Source: Patescibacteria group bacterium
Lineage (GTDB): Bacteria; Patescibacteriota; Microgenomatia; UBA1406; GWC2-37-13
Assembly: GCA_026415975.1 (NCBI GenBank)
Contig: JAOAFZ010000005.1
Span: forward strand, 55,285 to 119,284
Length of the DNA: 64,000 nt
Direction: 5' to 3'
Shown here: positions 1 to 7,469 of the stretch, piece by piece
Numbering within the stretch: position 1 is the stretch's first letter
Layout: every line of letters begins with the position of its first letter
The notes under the pieces: model-generated
Databases searched by the model: none
What the model was told of the DNA's origin: nothing
Seen by the model: only the letters and a program-made list of their open reading frames with translations
Made by a program: the position numbers and the translations under genes

Positions 1-334
1 GAGGAGCGGTTCCATAGCCACCGGCAACCAGCGCAATAGTCCCGGGCTTTTCCGGGAGGGTAAAGTAGGTCCCAAACGGACCGCGGATAGATAGCTGCTC
101 GCCAACGGACATGCCGTGCAGGGTATTTGAGCCGACACCCACTTTTGCGACCGAGATCAGAAAAGTGCTTTCCGTTATGACGATCGGTGCAAATGGCCGT
201 TCGCCGACGTTGGGGATATTTACCAGAACATACTGTCCCGGCTGGGCGTCAAGCTTGCAGTGAAAATAGAATGATTTAACCCGGATATTATCAAGGATAA
301 TATCGACGATGGGAAGCGTAATCGAGTCGCTCAT
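1..334 (-). CDS. PyrK-like FAD/NAD-binding oxidoreductase (3' end beyond window)
   Basis: This gene starts at ATG 334-332 and runs out of the window at base 1, so only about 111 N-terminal codons are visible. They read as the FAD-binding beta-barrel of the ferredoxin-NADP reductase superfamily. The visible parts are a PGQYV segment, an ERPFAPI stretch at the place of the RPxS flavin-binding motif, IRGPFGTYF, and the glycine-rich VAGGYGTAP at the start of the nucleotide-binding domain. The order and spacing are closest to PyrK, the electron-transfer subunit of dihydroorotate dehydrogenase, but related reductases cannot be excluded from a fragment. The start overlaps the stop of the upstream DHH gene (ATGA), so the two are translationally coupled. 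The family call is fairly safe; the substrate is not. Confidence 0.75.
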   Translation of the reverse strand, partial: MSDSITLPIVDIILDNIRVKSFYFHCKLDAQPGQYVLVNIPNVGERPFAPIVITESTFLISVAKVGVGSNTLHGMSVGEQLSIRGPFGTYFTLPEKPGTIALVAGGYGTAP

Positions 335-1290
335 GCCAATGAAAGTATACTGGAAATTGCCGCGTCAATTGAAGGTGCTTGAATTGTTGCGCCTGATGCG
401 TTCTTATGACCGCCGCCGCCCAGTTTTTGAGCCAGAGCGGAGACATCATAGGCACGGTTACGGGAGCGGAACTGCAAACGGAAGGTGCCAGGTTTTTCTT
501 CGATAACCAAAACCCCGAACTCTGTGCCGTTAATAGACTGTAAGTACCCGGTAAGTAGGTGACTGTTCTGACCGGCCTCTCCAAAGTTCAACCAGCTCTG
601 GTACGGAATTGGCAGGTACGCAACTTTTCGCTCGTAATCAACCTTCATAAGAGAAAGTGCGTTCCCCAGAAACAGAATATCCTCAATATTCAGCTGGCTC
701 TGAATTGCCGAGACGATTTTCTGATAATCCACCCCGTACTGGTCTATAAGTTCTGCAGCTACTTGGAGTGGTGCGCCGCTGGTTATGTACCTGAAGAACC
801 CGGAATCGGTGCATAAACCGGTCATCAATGCAGTTGCTATATCACGGGAGATTGAAATACCGGTATCCTTCAGAAAACTATAGACGATAGAAGCTGCTGA
901 AATCTCCGTGGGCTCTATCAGGTTCAGAGTACCCCAGCCCTTATTTGATACGTGGTGATCAAGAACTGCAACAGTTAATGAATCCGGAAATTCGGGCTTG
1001 ATTCCTATCATATCCGGAGATGCCATATCCAATGCCCAGTAGGTATCATACCGGTGCCATGGAATCTTCTCGGGAGGCTGCACTCGCACGGTATCTGCAC
1101 CTGGAATAAACATCAGATACTCCGGGACCGTATCGATACTAAATATATCCACTGAATGCCCTCGAAGACGGAGAGCTTCGGCGAATGCACAGTTCGAGCC
1201 TACAGAATCACCATCCGGACGGTGATGCAGCGTGAGAACGTTTTTACGTGAACCTGCGAAACATTTCAAGAGTTCAGTCCGGTCATTCAT
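331..1290 (-). CDS. DHH-family phosphoesterase, NrnA-like (oligoribonuclease / pAp phosphatase)
   Basis: A 319-aa protein with the full layout of the NrnA family. The N-terminal DHH domain carries HHRPDGDSVG (residues 22-31) and the LDHHV signature (D111-H112-H113), which bind two Mn ions. The C-terminal DHHA1 domain ends in GGGGHKNASG (291-300), the substrate-binding loop. Members degrade 2-5 nt RNA fragments and dephosphorylate 3'-phosphoadenosine 5'-phosphate in the cytoplasm. The length is normal for the family. A TATAAT box on the minus strand (1297-1302) lies 6 nt before the ATG, so the gene probably has its own near-leaderless transcript, although lexA lies only 46 nt upstream in the same direction. 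Its stop overlaps the start of the PyrK-like gene. Confidence 0.9.
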   Translation of the reverse strand: MNDRTELLKCFAGSRKNVLTLHHRPDGDSVGSNCAFAEALRLRGHSVDIFSIDTVPEYLMFIPGADTVRVQPPEKIPWHRYDTYWALDMASPDMIGIKPEFPDSLTVAVLDHHVSNKGWGTLNLIEPTEISAASIVYSFLKDTGISISRDIATALMTGLCTDSGFFRYITSGAPLQVAAELIDQYGVDYQKIVSAIQSQLNIEDILFLGNALSLMKVDYERKVAYLPIPYQSWLNFGEAGQNSHLLTGYLQSINGTEFGVLVIEEKPGTFRLQFRSRNRAYDVSALAQKLGGGGHKNASGATIQAPSIDAAISSILSLA

Positions 1291-1336
1291 GGTGCCATTA
1301 TACCGGCTTCAGCAGAAAAAGGATGATTGAAACCAC

Positions 1337-1903
1337 TCAACTCCGGAATTTACGGATGACGCCCATTACCACCCCATGAACTTTCAATTCTTTCTTGGGA
1401 TGCAGGGGAGGATACTTGTCATTTGCAGCTTCCAGGTATATCCGGTTTTTATCTTTTTTAAGGTATTTCAGGGTCCACTCTTTGTCTATTTCTGCAAGTA
1501 CAATATCGCCGGACAATGCTGAGCGTTTCATGTCAATTATAACCAAGTCATCCTCGAAGATTCCCGCATTAACCATGGAGTCCCCCCGTACTTTTAGCAG
1601 GAAAGATGAGCTTGGATCATCGATCAGGTACTCATCAAGGGTCAGATAGCTTTTATTTTCATCCGCCAGGATCGGCTGGCCGGCGCGTACCATACCAAGA
1701 AGCGGCAAGGCAAAAAACTTTCCCGTGGGAGCAAGCTTGCTATTTTCTTTTTTCAGGAGTCCATCTTCGATCCACTTGTGAACGATCTTGTGTACGGCAT
1801 TTTTGGAGGATAGCCCGAAAAGATCAAGCATTTCGGAATACGAAGGAAGCCGCTTCGCCTTACCGTAAAACTGCTTAATCGCCGCGAGATAATCGGGTTT
1901 CAT
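1337..1903 (-). CDS. lexA: LexA repressor, SOS response
   Basis: A 188-aa LexA/S24-family repressor. An N-terminal winged helix-turn-helix (about 1-65) is followed by the self-cleaving domain. The cleavage site is Ala74-Gly75 in MVRAGQP, the nucleophile is Ser109 in RGDSM, and the general base is Lys146 in WTLKYLKK. The 37-residue spacing from Ser to Lys equals that of E. coli LexA. In the family, RecA filaments trigger cleavage, which relieves repression of DNA-damage genes. The promoter has a palindromic SOS-type operator between -35 and -10 and a second one after the -10, so autoregulation is very likely. A DHH gene follows in the same direction. Confidence 0.95.
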   Translation of the reverse strand: MKPDYLAAIKQFYGKAKRLPSYSEMLDLFGLSSKNAVHKIVHKWIEDGLLKKENSKLAPTGKFFALPLLGMVRAGQPILADENKSYLTLDEYLIDDPSSSFLLKVRGDSMVNAGIFEDDLVIIDMKRSALSGDIVLAEIDKEWTLKYLKKDKNRIYLEAANDKYPPLHPKKELKVHGVVMGVIRKFRS

Positions 1904-1919
1904 TGTTGGATTAGAATAA

Positions 1920-1966
1920 GTAAACGCTTGTTCACTATTCTATAGAACGATCGTTCACTTTGTCAA
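1920..1966 (-). promoter_or_regulatory. lexA promoter with two SOS-box operators
   Basis: Read on the minus strand, TTGACA (1966-1961) is followed 16 nt later by TATAGA (1944-1939), or 18 nt later by the overlapping TAGAAT (1942-1937). The spacer contains the perfect palindrome GAACGATCGTTC (1956-1945), which fits the GAAC-N4-GTTC core of Gram-positive-type LexA boxes. A second box, GAACAAGCGTTT (1933-1922, one core mismatch), lies just downstream of the -10, 23 bp centre to centre. Both positions would block RNA polymerase. Unlike most genes here, lexA keeps an untranslated leader of roughly 30 nt. Confidence 0.85.
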
Positions 1967-2015
1967 GAGGGTTTTCAATAATACCCGGAAACCACTCTTT
2001 CCATCTTTAGCTCTG

Positions 2016-2029
2016 CGAAATTACGTTCG
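2016..2029 (+). promoter_or_regulatory. Possible SOS box upstream of the lytic transglycosylase gene
   Basis: CGAAATTACGTTCG differs from the CGAAC-N4-GTTCG pattern at one core base, and it sits inside a longer inverted repeat TGCGAA-N6-TTCGCA (2014-2031). It lies just upstream of the TATACT box (2051-2056), around the expected -35 position of the transglycosylase gene. LexA control of that gene is inference. Confidence 0.45.
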
Positions 2030-2071
2030 CATACAAGGCACCGCCCGGTGTATACTACTATTAGCGTACTT

Positions 2072-2752
2072 ATGGAGCGTCTGCGTTCACTATTCGGTGA
2101 TTTACTGTCCGGACTCTCGGAAACACTCTCTCCGCGGGTGCGTAACTTCATCGTGCTATCCGGGTGCGTGTTTTTTGCGGGATTGCTGGCACTTCAGCTT
2201 GCGGGTCATGATCAGAGCCGCTCCGTGCAGGCATACGGCACAGAGCCGACAGGTACGGCCATGATTCTTGGCATGTTTCGCAGAGTGCCGCAATACCGAT
2301 CTCCGTTACCTTCGGGAAACCCGACTCCGTTGCCGACCTTCACTCCCACACCAACCCCTACAGCAACCCCGACACCCATACCTACACGCACGCCAACACC
2401 GAGTCCAACGCTGACTCCTTCACCAACTCCCGTTCCCACCGTGTATATCCCGCCCCCCGCACCGGCCGAGATAGATGAATTTTTCCGGAAGTATGCTGCC
2501 GAATACGGCGTGGAAGAAAGCCAGCTGCGGAAGATTGCAGCATGCGAATCCGGGTATAATCCCACCTCACACAACACTGCACATGACTATGCGGGGATGT
2601 TTCAGTTTTCCCGTGCCACATGGGAGAGTACCCGGGCACAAATGGGAGCTGATCAGAATGCAGATCTGCGCTTTAACGCCGAAGAGGCTATCCGCACTGC
2701 TGCGTTCAAGATCTCCCGGGGTGGAATCGGAGGCTGGCCAAGTTGTAAATAA
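2072..2752 (+). CDS. Membrane-anchored lytic transglycosylase-like protein with Thr-Pro spacer
   Basis: Starting at ATG 2072 the product has 226 aa. It has one N-terminal transmembrane helix (about 26-45), a spacer of about 40 residues made of TPTP/SPTP repeats (about 83-125), and a C-terminal transglycosylase/Rpf-like lysozyme-fold domain. That domain holds AACESGYNP, with probable catalytic Glu159, then [12 protein letters not shown] and a terminal GGWPSC. Such domains cleave the glycan strand of peptidoglycan outside the membrane. An upstream in-frame GTG at 2048 is rejected as the start because it lies over the TATACT -10 box (2051-2056). A near-consensus SOS box precedes the promoter and lexA is divergent, so damage control of wall cutting is possible. 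Confidence 0.85.
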   Translation: MERLRSLFGDLLSGLSETLSPRVRNFIVLSGCVFFAGLLALQLAGHDQSRSVQAYGTEPTGTAMILGMFRRVPQYRSPLPSGNPTPLPTFTPTPTPTATPTPIPTRTPTPSPTLTPSPTPVPTVYIPPPAPAEIDEFFRKYAAEYGVEESQLRKIAACESGYNPTSHNTAHDYAGMFQFSRATWESTRAQMGADQNADLRFNAEEAIRTAAFKISRGGIGGWPSCK

Positions 2753-2762
2753 CGTGAAGCGG

Positions 2763-3116
2763 CTAGAATCCCATCTGTCTGCGCAATATGTACCACAGTC
2801 TTCCCCAGAAACCCGCCTTCCTGTACGATCGCCATGCCTCCCGTTTGCGATGATCAGGCGTTCCGGGGAGGGGAGGGTCTATCCAGGCAGAAAGTACAAT
2901 CCACTCACGCGGTTCGTTTTGTTTAAGGATCAGGGTAATTAGTGATTTTCCGTGCCGTTTTCTCAGTTCTACAGTACCGGGCTGTTTTCCGCGCAGTTTT
3001 TCATCGGGAGCATGGTACGCAGTTACGGCGATGTGCCGGGGAAGCTTTCGCTCCTGCAGGCGTTCGAGGGCATGATTTGTCCAGATGAGTCCACCATATT
3101 GTTGGTGTGCAGGCAT
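2763..3116 (-). CDS. DUF4258-like small protein
   Basis: The chosen start (ATG 3116-3114) gives 117 aa. Residues about 15-75 follow the DUF4258 pattern: a histidine-containing helix (WTNHALERLQER), a beta-hairpin with basic residues (RKRHGKSLITLI) and EWIVLSAWIDPP. DUF4258 is a small alpha-beta fold distantly compared with RelE-type proteins; its role is unknown. No antitoxin partner is adjacent. An in-frame ATG 39 nt upstream would precede the minus-strand TATAAT box, whose last base lies 7 nt from ATG 3116, so the shorter start is preferred. The gene is convergent with the transglycosylase gene and divergent from the GT-B gene, with which it shares promoter DNA. Confidence 0.7.
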   Translation of the reverse strand: MPAHQQYGGLIWTNHALERLQERKLPRHIAVTAYHAPDEKLRGKQPGTVELRKRHGKSLITLILKQNEPREWIVLSAWIDPPLPGTPDHRKREAWRSYRKAGFWGRLWYILRRQMGF

Positions 3117-3139
3117 GAGCTCCATTATACTTAAATATC
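3117..3139. promoter_or_regulatory. Overlapping divergent -10 boxes
   Basis: The 8 bp ATTATACT (3124-3131) reads TATACT on the plus strand (3126-3131) and TATAAT on the minus strand (3129-3124). The plus-strand box lies 8 nt before GTG 3140 and the minus-strand box 7 nt before ATG 3116. Two near-leaderless transcripts would start only a few bases apart in opposite directions, so the two polymerases should exclude each other. Confidence 0.7.
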
Positions 3140-4501
3140 GTGACACGTGCCGCATCTATCCTTGGTCAAAAATCAGTTGTACTGATTTTTGCCTATGCCC
3201 CTGCCGGACTTGGACATCTGCGCGTTACAGATGCCCTGTATAGTGGCCTCCCCGAGACGGTCCAGCCCTTACTTATGGGTTCTCATGACCGCAATATAAT
3301 GTGGCTACACCGTATTTTCAGCATACATCCCCTTCTCCGTAATCTGTTTGAGTGGGTGCAATATAATCCGCAACAGTATATTTTCACCTTCCTATACTAT
3401 TGGCTCACCCGGATGCAATCGGATCTTATGTACGAACAGCTGAACACAATACTGGATCAGCGGCTGGAAACTCCGCAGCAGATCGTAATCGTTGCTACCC
3501 ATTTCACCCTGGCACACCAAATTGGAATAGTAAAGCGGAAAATTGAGCAGGAAAGGAAGGTGCAGGTAATTCTGGCAGTCCAGGTGACAGATGACAGTCC
3601 CCAGTTCATGTGGTACGTACCGGAAGCGGATCTGACATTTGTCCCCAGCAGCTACACGAAACGGGAGCTGGAGAAATATGGCGAATGGGTCGGTCACCCT
3701 GCGGGTAACTTTGTGGTGAACGCCTATCCGATAAGTCCTATCTTGGCAGAGCGGCTTGATCACGGCGAATTTTTTGAGAAGTCACATCAAATAGATCCAA
3801 AGGCAAAGTCACAGATCCATGTAAGCATTCCGGTTTCCGGTGCAGCTGTCGGGTTGCATTATGCCACCCGGATGATCGATACCCTACACCGCGCCTCTCA
3901 CCGGTTTATGTTTCATGTAGTTACCCGGTCGGCACCGTACACCCTGGGCTTTCTAAACGAGATGATCCAGCGGCCATACGTTAAATTATATGTTTCAGCA
4001 CAAGATCGGGATGTCGTAAACGCATACGAGCATGTGTACCGGAAATACTTGGTTTCAATCGAAATCACGAAGCCAAGTGAACAGGCATTTAAAACGCTAC
4101 TGTATCCGGAACATCGCGGTGGATCGATCCTGTTATTCTCCGAGCCGGTAGGGCGACAGGAATACGATAATATCTCCTTTATGCGCAGGCATGGACTGAT
4201 CCCTTCGGAAGCCCGTCAGGAAAGACTTTTCGACCATTCCACCCTCCGAAAGGCTCTTTCGCCTGGACATGAAATCCGGGAAGAAGCACGCAACTGGCGC
4301 GGGACAGCGCTACCTGAGGATCCCGAAGCAGCCGGGCGTTACGTGTGGTGGTGTATTCAAAACGGTATTTTTGAGTCTATGATGCAGTTTCGCCCCCGTA
4401 AAAACCGTAAGCCCGCTGAACAGATAGAATTAAGCCCTCACGGAGTTCGGGAATTTTGGGAAAAAATCGCGGATTATTTGAATCGCTCCGATACGGTTTG
4501 A
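3140..4501 (+). CDS. GT-B glycosyltransferase related to MGDG synthase / UDP-glycosyltransferases
   Basis: A 453-aa protein beginning at GTG, 8 nt after a TATACT box. The N-terminal Rossmann half has AYAPAGLGHLRVTDAL (about 17-32), the glycine-rich GH motif typical of GT28/MGDG-synthase-like enzymes. The mid-region has VQVTDDSPQ and TFVPSSYTKRELEKYG, where the acceptor domain of that family makes contacts. The C-terminal half has an SEPVGRQEYDN segment in the nucleotide-sugar region. No signal peptide is visible, so the enzyme likely acts at the inner face of the membrane on a lipid or undecaprenyl-linked acceptor. Donor and acceptor cannot be named from the sequence. It is separate from the main glycan locus and lies next to dus. 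Confidence 0.65.
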   Translation: MTRAASILGQKSVVLIFAYAPAGLGHLRVTDALYSGLPETVQPLLMGSHDRNIMWLHRIFSIHPLLRNLFEWVQYNPQQYIFTFLYYWLTRMQSDLMYEQLNTILDQRLETPQQIVIVATHFTLAHQIGIVKRKIEQERKVQVILAVQVTDDSPQFMWYVPEADLTFVPSSYTKRELEKYGEWVGHPAGNFVVNAYPISPILAERLDHGEFFEKSHQIDPKAKSQIHVSIPVSGAAVGLHYATRMIDTLHRASHRFMFHVVTRSAPYTLGFLNEMIQRPYVKLYVSAQDRDVVNAYEHVYRKYLVSIEITKPSEQAFKTLLYPEHRGGSILLFSEPVGRQEYDNISFMRRHGLIPSEARQERLFDHSTLRKALSPGHEIREEARNWRGTALPEDPEAAGRYVWWCIQNGIFESMMQFRPRKNRKPAEQIELSPHGVREFWEKIADYLNRSDTV

Positions 4502-4525
4502 TCTTTCCAGTATACTATTCTTTCT

Positions 4526-5596
4526 ATGAATCGAGGTTTTTGGAGTAACCTGCCCAGGCCGGTCATTGGTCTGTCTCCGATGGATGGTGTTTCCGATGCC
4601 GCTTTCCGAGCGATAACCGAGCGGTACGGCAGGCCGGATATACTTTTTACGGAGTTTACCGCAGTAGAGGCTATTGCGCGTGGAAAAACAAAGGTAATGG
4701 AAGCGCTTATTACCAAACCCTCTTCTTCACCGACGGTCGCTCAGATCTTTGGTACCGAGGTACAGTCGTATTACTCGTCCGCGCTTGCTATTGCCGAGAT
4801 GGGATTTGCGGGAATAGATATTAACATGGGCTGCCCTGCCAAAAATATCCAGCAACGGGGAGCCGGAGCAGGACTGATCCGCACACCGAAGCTGGCTCAG
4901 AAGATAGTCAGAACAGTCCAGAAGGCAATGCAGGATCGTGCTGATGGAATCACCATGGAACAGGCGGGCGTACATCCCGATGTGATTGGGTTTGTCAGCT
5001 GGTATCGTACACGATTTGGTGCTACTCCGCTCGAGGGCGTGCTCCCGGTATCCGTAAAGACACGAATCGGATTTGATGTGCCGGCGGTCGAGAGCTGGAT
5101 ACCGGCCCTGCTCGAGGTCGCTCCTGTTAATATCACCCTCCATGGCCGTACCCTCAAGCAGATGTATACGGGCATGGCCGACTGGGATGAAATTGCAAAG
5201 GCTGCCGAAATTGTACATGCAAGCGGTTCTGGGATCACACTTCTTGGCAATGGTGATGTCCAGTCCCGCGATGATGCGTTGGAACGGGTAGCAACATATA
5301 AAGTCGATGGCGTTCTTATAGGCCGTGCCAGCTTTGGAAACCCCTGGCTTTTTGCCGGCCGCGAGCCAACACCCCGGGAACGCATCTTGGTGGCACTTGA
5401 GCACACCCGAACATTCATGGAGCTTACTCCCGAAGCCCATTTTCTCTCGATGCGGAAGCATCTAGCCTGGTACTGTAAGGGATTCCCGAACGCAGCCGAT
5501 TTCAGGCTCAAGTTCGTGCGGGCGAATTCCGAGGAAGAAGTGAAGAATATTGCTGCCGAAGCAATGGAAATGCTTGCACAAGGAACGCATACATAA
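4526..5596 (+). CDS. dus: tRNA-dihydrouridine synthase
   Basis: A 356-aa FMN enzyme with the Dus TIM-barrel. It shows LSPMDGVSDAAFR (about 17-29), the catalytic NMGCPAKN loop (its Cys is the general acid), VKTRIGF, ITLHGRT, and the C-terminal LGNGDV and VLIGRASFGNPW phosphate-binding strands. The family reduces uridine to dihydrouridine in tRNA D-loops using NADPH. The middle of the barrel contains a short insertion (about 145-175) compared with E. coli Dus proteins. A TATACT box (4511-4516) lies 9 nt before the ATG, and no Shine-Dalgarno site is needed or seen. Confidence 0.93.
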   Translation: MNRGFWSNLPRPVIGLSPMDGVSDAAFRAITERYGRPDILFTEFTAVEAIARGKTKVMEALITKPSSSPTVAQIFGTEVQSYYSSALAIAEMGFAGIDINMGCPAKNIQQRGAGAGLIRTPKLAQKIVRTVQKAMQDRADGITMEQAGVHPDVIGFVSWYRTRFGATPLEGVLPVSVKTRIGFDVPAVESWIPALLEVAPVNITLHGRTLKQMYTGMADWDEIAKAAEIVHASGSGITLLGNGDVQSRDDALERVATYKVDGVLIGRASFGNPWLFAGREPTPRERILVALEHTRTFMELTPEAHFLSMRKHLAWYCKGFPNAADFRLKFVRANSEEEVKNIAAEAMEMLAQGTHT

Positions 5597-5681
5597 AATC
5601 ACCTGAGGTTCGCCAAGCCCTTTGCAGGCGCACCAGGCTCTCGTTATGCGCACCAGGCCGGATTATTCATAATGCCGTTTC

Positions 5682-7373
5682 TTACCGGAGATTATGTGCA
5701 TAATGCTTATACAGGTACTCCAGATGCTTGCCGCGCTCCGCTTCGTATTCACTTCGCTTAACTCCGTGCCGTACAATCATACGCGATGCGTACCTGGCAC
5801 CCAGGTAGTGAGGTACGATCACATAGGTAGCTCCCCTTGCATACAGTTCCTTTGCCTCGCTCGCATCGTGGGCCAGCACGATTACAATAGCCTTCGCATT
5901 GGCGAGCTTTACCTGTTGCACCAGAAGTGCATTTGTCTGAAAGGAGGGAATGGTTGATACGACAATCTGCACATCCTGTAAATTCAGTTCATGGAGAAAT
6001 TCAAGATCATCGGCATCTCCGTAGACAAACGGAAGCCCCTCCTGTTCCAGCCGGGAGATAGACTCCGGATTATAATCCACAACCAGGAATTTTTTGCCCA
6101 ACTCGGTAAATGCACCAACAAAGTCATGTCCCACACGATCGTATCCAAACAGGAGCGCGACGTACTCTTTTCTGGTTGTCTCCCGTGTTAAATCTATCTT
6201 CCGGAGTTCCAGGAAACGTAGCCAAGGTCCCACCCAGTTGTAGATTCGGTCAGAGTACATAATCATGTAGGTAGAAACAGAGATAGTCACCAATCCGACC
6301 ATAGTTATAATGGACAACACGTCTTTCGAGAGATGCCCGACTTCGAATCCAATTGTAGCCAATATCAGCGAAAACTCACTGATCTGGGCTGTTGCCAGTC
6401 CGGCATGAAATCCGGTCCGGCGGTTATAGCCAAGAAGATTCATGATTACGATCACGATTGCCGGATTTCCGACCAGGACGAATACAGAGAGCAGCGCCGA
6501 AGGTACAATCAGTGATCCGATGTTATCCAGTAGCATATTTGCACCCAAAAGGACAAAGAAGAGTACGATAAAAAAGTCCCGCAGGGGTCGCAGCCGGGCG
6601 CCGACTTCGTAGGCAAACGGTGTTGCAGCAATGGCAACACCCGCAACCAGTGCGCCGATTTCGGCCGAGAAGCCGATGACGTGAAATAATGCTGCCAGTC
6701 CGAGTCCCCAGGCGATAGATATAAGAAACAACATTTCCTGTGACTGGGCAAGCCAGCGGTAGAGACGGGGAATCACGAATGATGACAGCACCAGTATGAC
6801 AGCAATCAACGCGAATCCCTTAATGAGGGCAAATCCGACTGCAGTATACGGGTTTTCGCCGGTGCTTGAACTCAGTGTGGAAAAGAAAATCAGAAGAATC
6901 GTTGCAACCAGATCCTGAACCAGAAGGAATCCGATGGCAATCTTGCCATAGAGTTTGTTGAGATCTTTTTTATCGGAAAGGAGTTTGACGATGATGATGG
7001 TACTGCTGAACGTAAGCGCTATTGCAGTGTAGAGAGCAGCAAGACGCGGAATACCGATTGCCAGTGCAATCCCGAATCCGATAAGAGACGTGAATACAAT
7101 CTGACCGATACCGGTTGCCAGCGATACTTTCCCAAGGTCTTTTATAACACGCGGACTCAGCGAAAGACCTACCAGAAAAAGAAGTATCGTGATTCCAAAC
7201 TTTGAGAGCAGTTCAAGCTCATGTTCAGCCCGGAAAATATTTAACACAGAAGGTCCTACCAGGATACCGGTAATAATATAGCCTACTATCAGGGGCTGCC
7301 TGAGGAAACGCATTGCTATCGATACACCCGCTGCTACAGCGAGAATCTGCGCAATCTCAATAAATACATCCAT
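5682..7373 (-). CDS. Kef-type cation:proton antiporter with RCK (TrkA-N) domain
   Basis: A 563-aa protein of the CPA2 family. Residues about 1-380 form 11-12 hydrophobic helices of the Na_H_exchanger domain, including LFLVGLSLSP and GFSAEIGALVAGV. A cytosolic RCK_N Rossmann domain (about 405-520) follows, with LLFGYDRVGHDF as the nucleotide-binding loop and VVDYNPE as the ribose-binding acidic end. Members exchange K+ or Na+ for H+ and are gated by NAD(H) or similar ligands. No separate RCK_C domain is evident. TACAAT (7385-7380, minus) lies 6 nt before the ATG. A second, CPA1-type antiporter lies at 12462-13844. Confidence 0.9.
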   Translation of the reverse strand: MDVFIEIAQILAVAAGVSIAMRFLRQPLIVGYIITGILVGPSVLNIFRAEHELELLSKFGITILLFLVGLSLSPRVIKDLGKVSLATGIGQIVFTSLIGFGIALAIGIPRLAALYTAIALTFSSTIIIVKLLSDKKDLNKLYGKIAIGFLLVQDLVATILLIFFSTLSSSTGENPYTAVGFALIKGFALIAVILVLSSFVIPRLYRWLAQSQEMLFLISIAWGLGLAALFHVIGFSAEIGALVAGVAIAATPFAYEVGARLRPLRDFFIVLFFVLLGANMLLDNIGSLIVPSALLSVFVLVGNPAIVIVIMNLLGYNRRTGFHAGLATAQISEFSLILATIGFEVGHLSKDVLSIITMVGLVTISVSTYMIMYSDRIYNWVGPWLRFLELRKIDLTRETTRKEYVALLFGYDRVGHDFVGAFTELGKKFLVVDYNPESISRLEQEGLPFVYGDADDLEFLHELNLQDVQIVVSTIPSFQTNALLVQQVKLANAKAIVIVLAHDASEAKELYARGATYVIVPHYLGARYASRMIVRHGVKRSEYEAERGKHLEYLYKHYAHNLR

Positions 7374-7469
7374 GTTCTCATTGTATACTTTTTGGACTTT
7401 AATATGCCACGGTACAAAACACCGTCAGCAGCACCGATGAGTACTTTATCAAAATGATATAATTGGATG

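Noticed and set aside
2048..2071. GTG start for the lytic transglycosylase
   Set aside because: The codon lies immediately before and over the TATACT -10 box, so it would not be on the transcript.
2338..2440. Repeats in the Thr-Pro coding stretch as a tandem DNA repeat element
   Set aside because: The periodicity follows from alternating Thr and Pro codons in a protein spacer; similar stretches occur in other exported proteins at different sequences.
4727..5461. A 244-aa minus-strand frame inside dus
   Set aside because: It lies fully antisense to a well-conserved Dus gene and its translation shows no domain.
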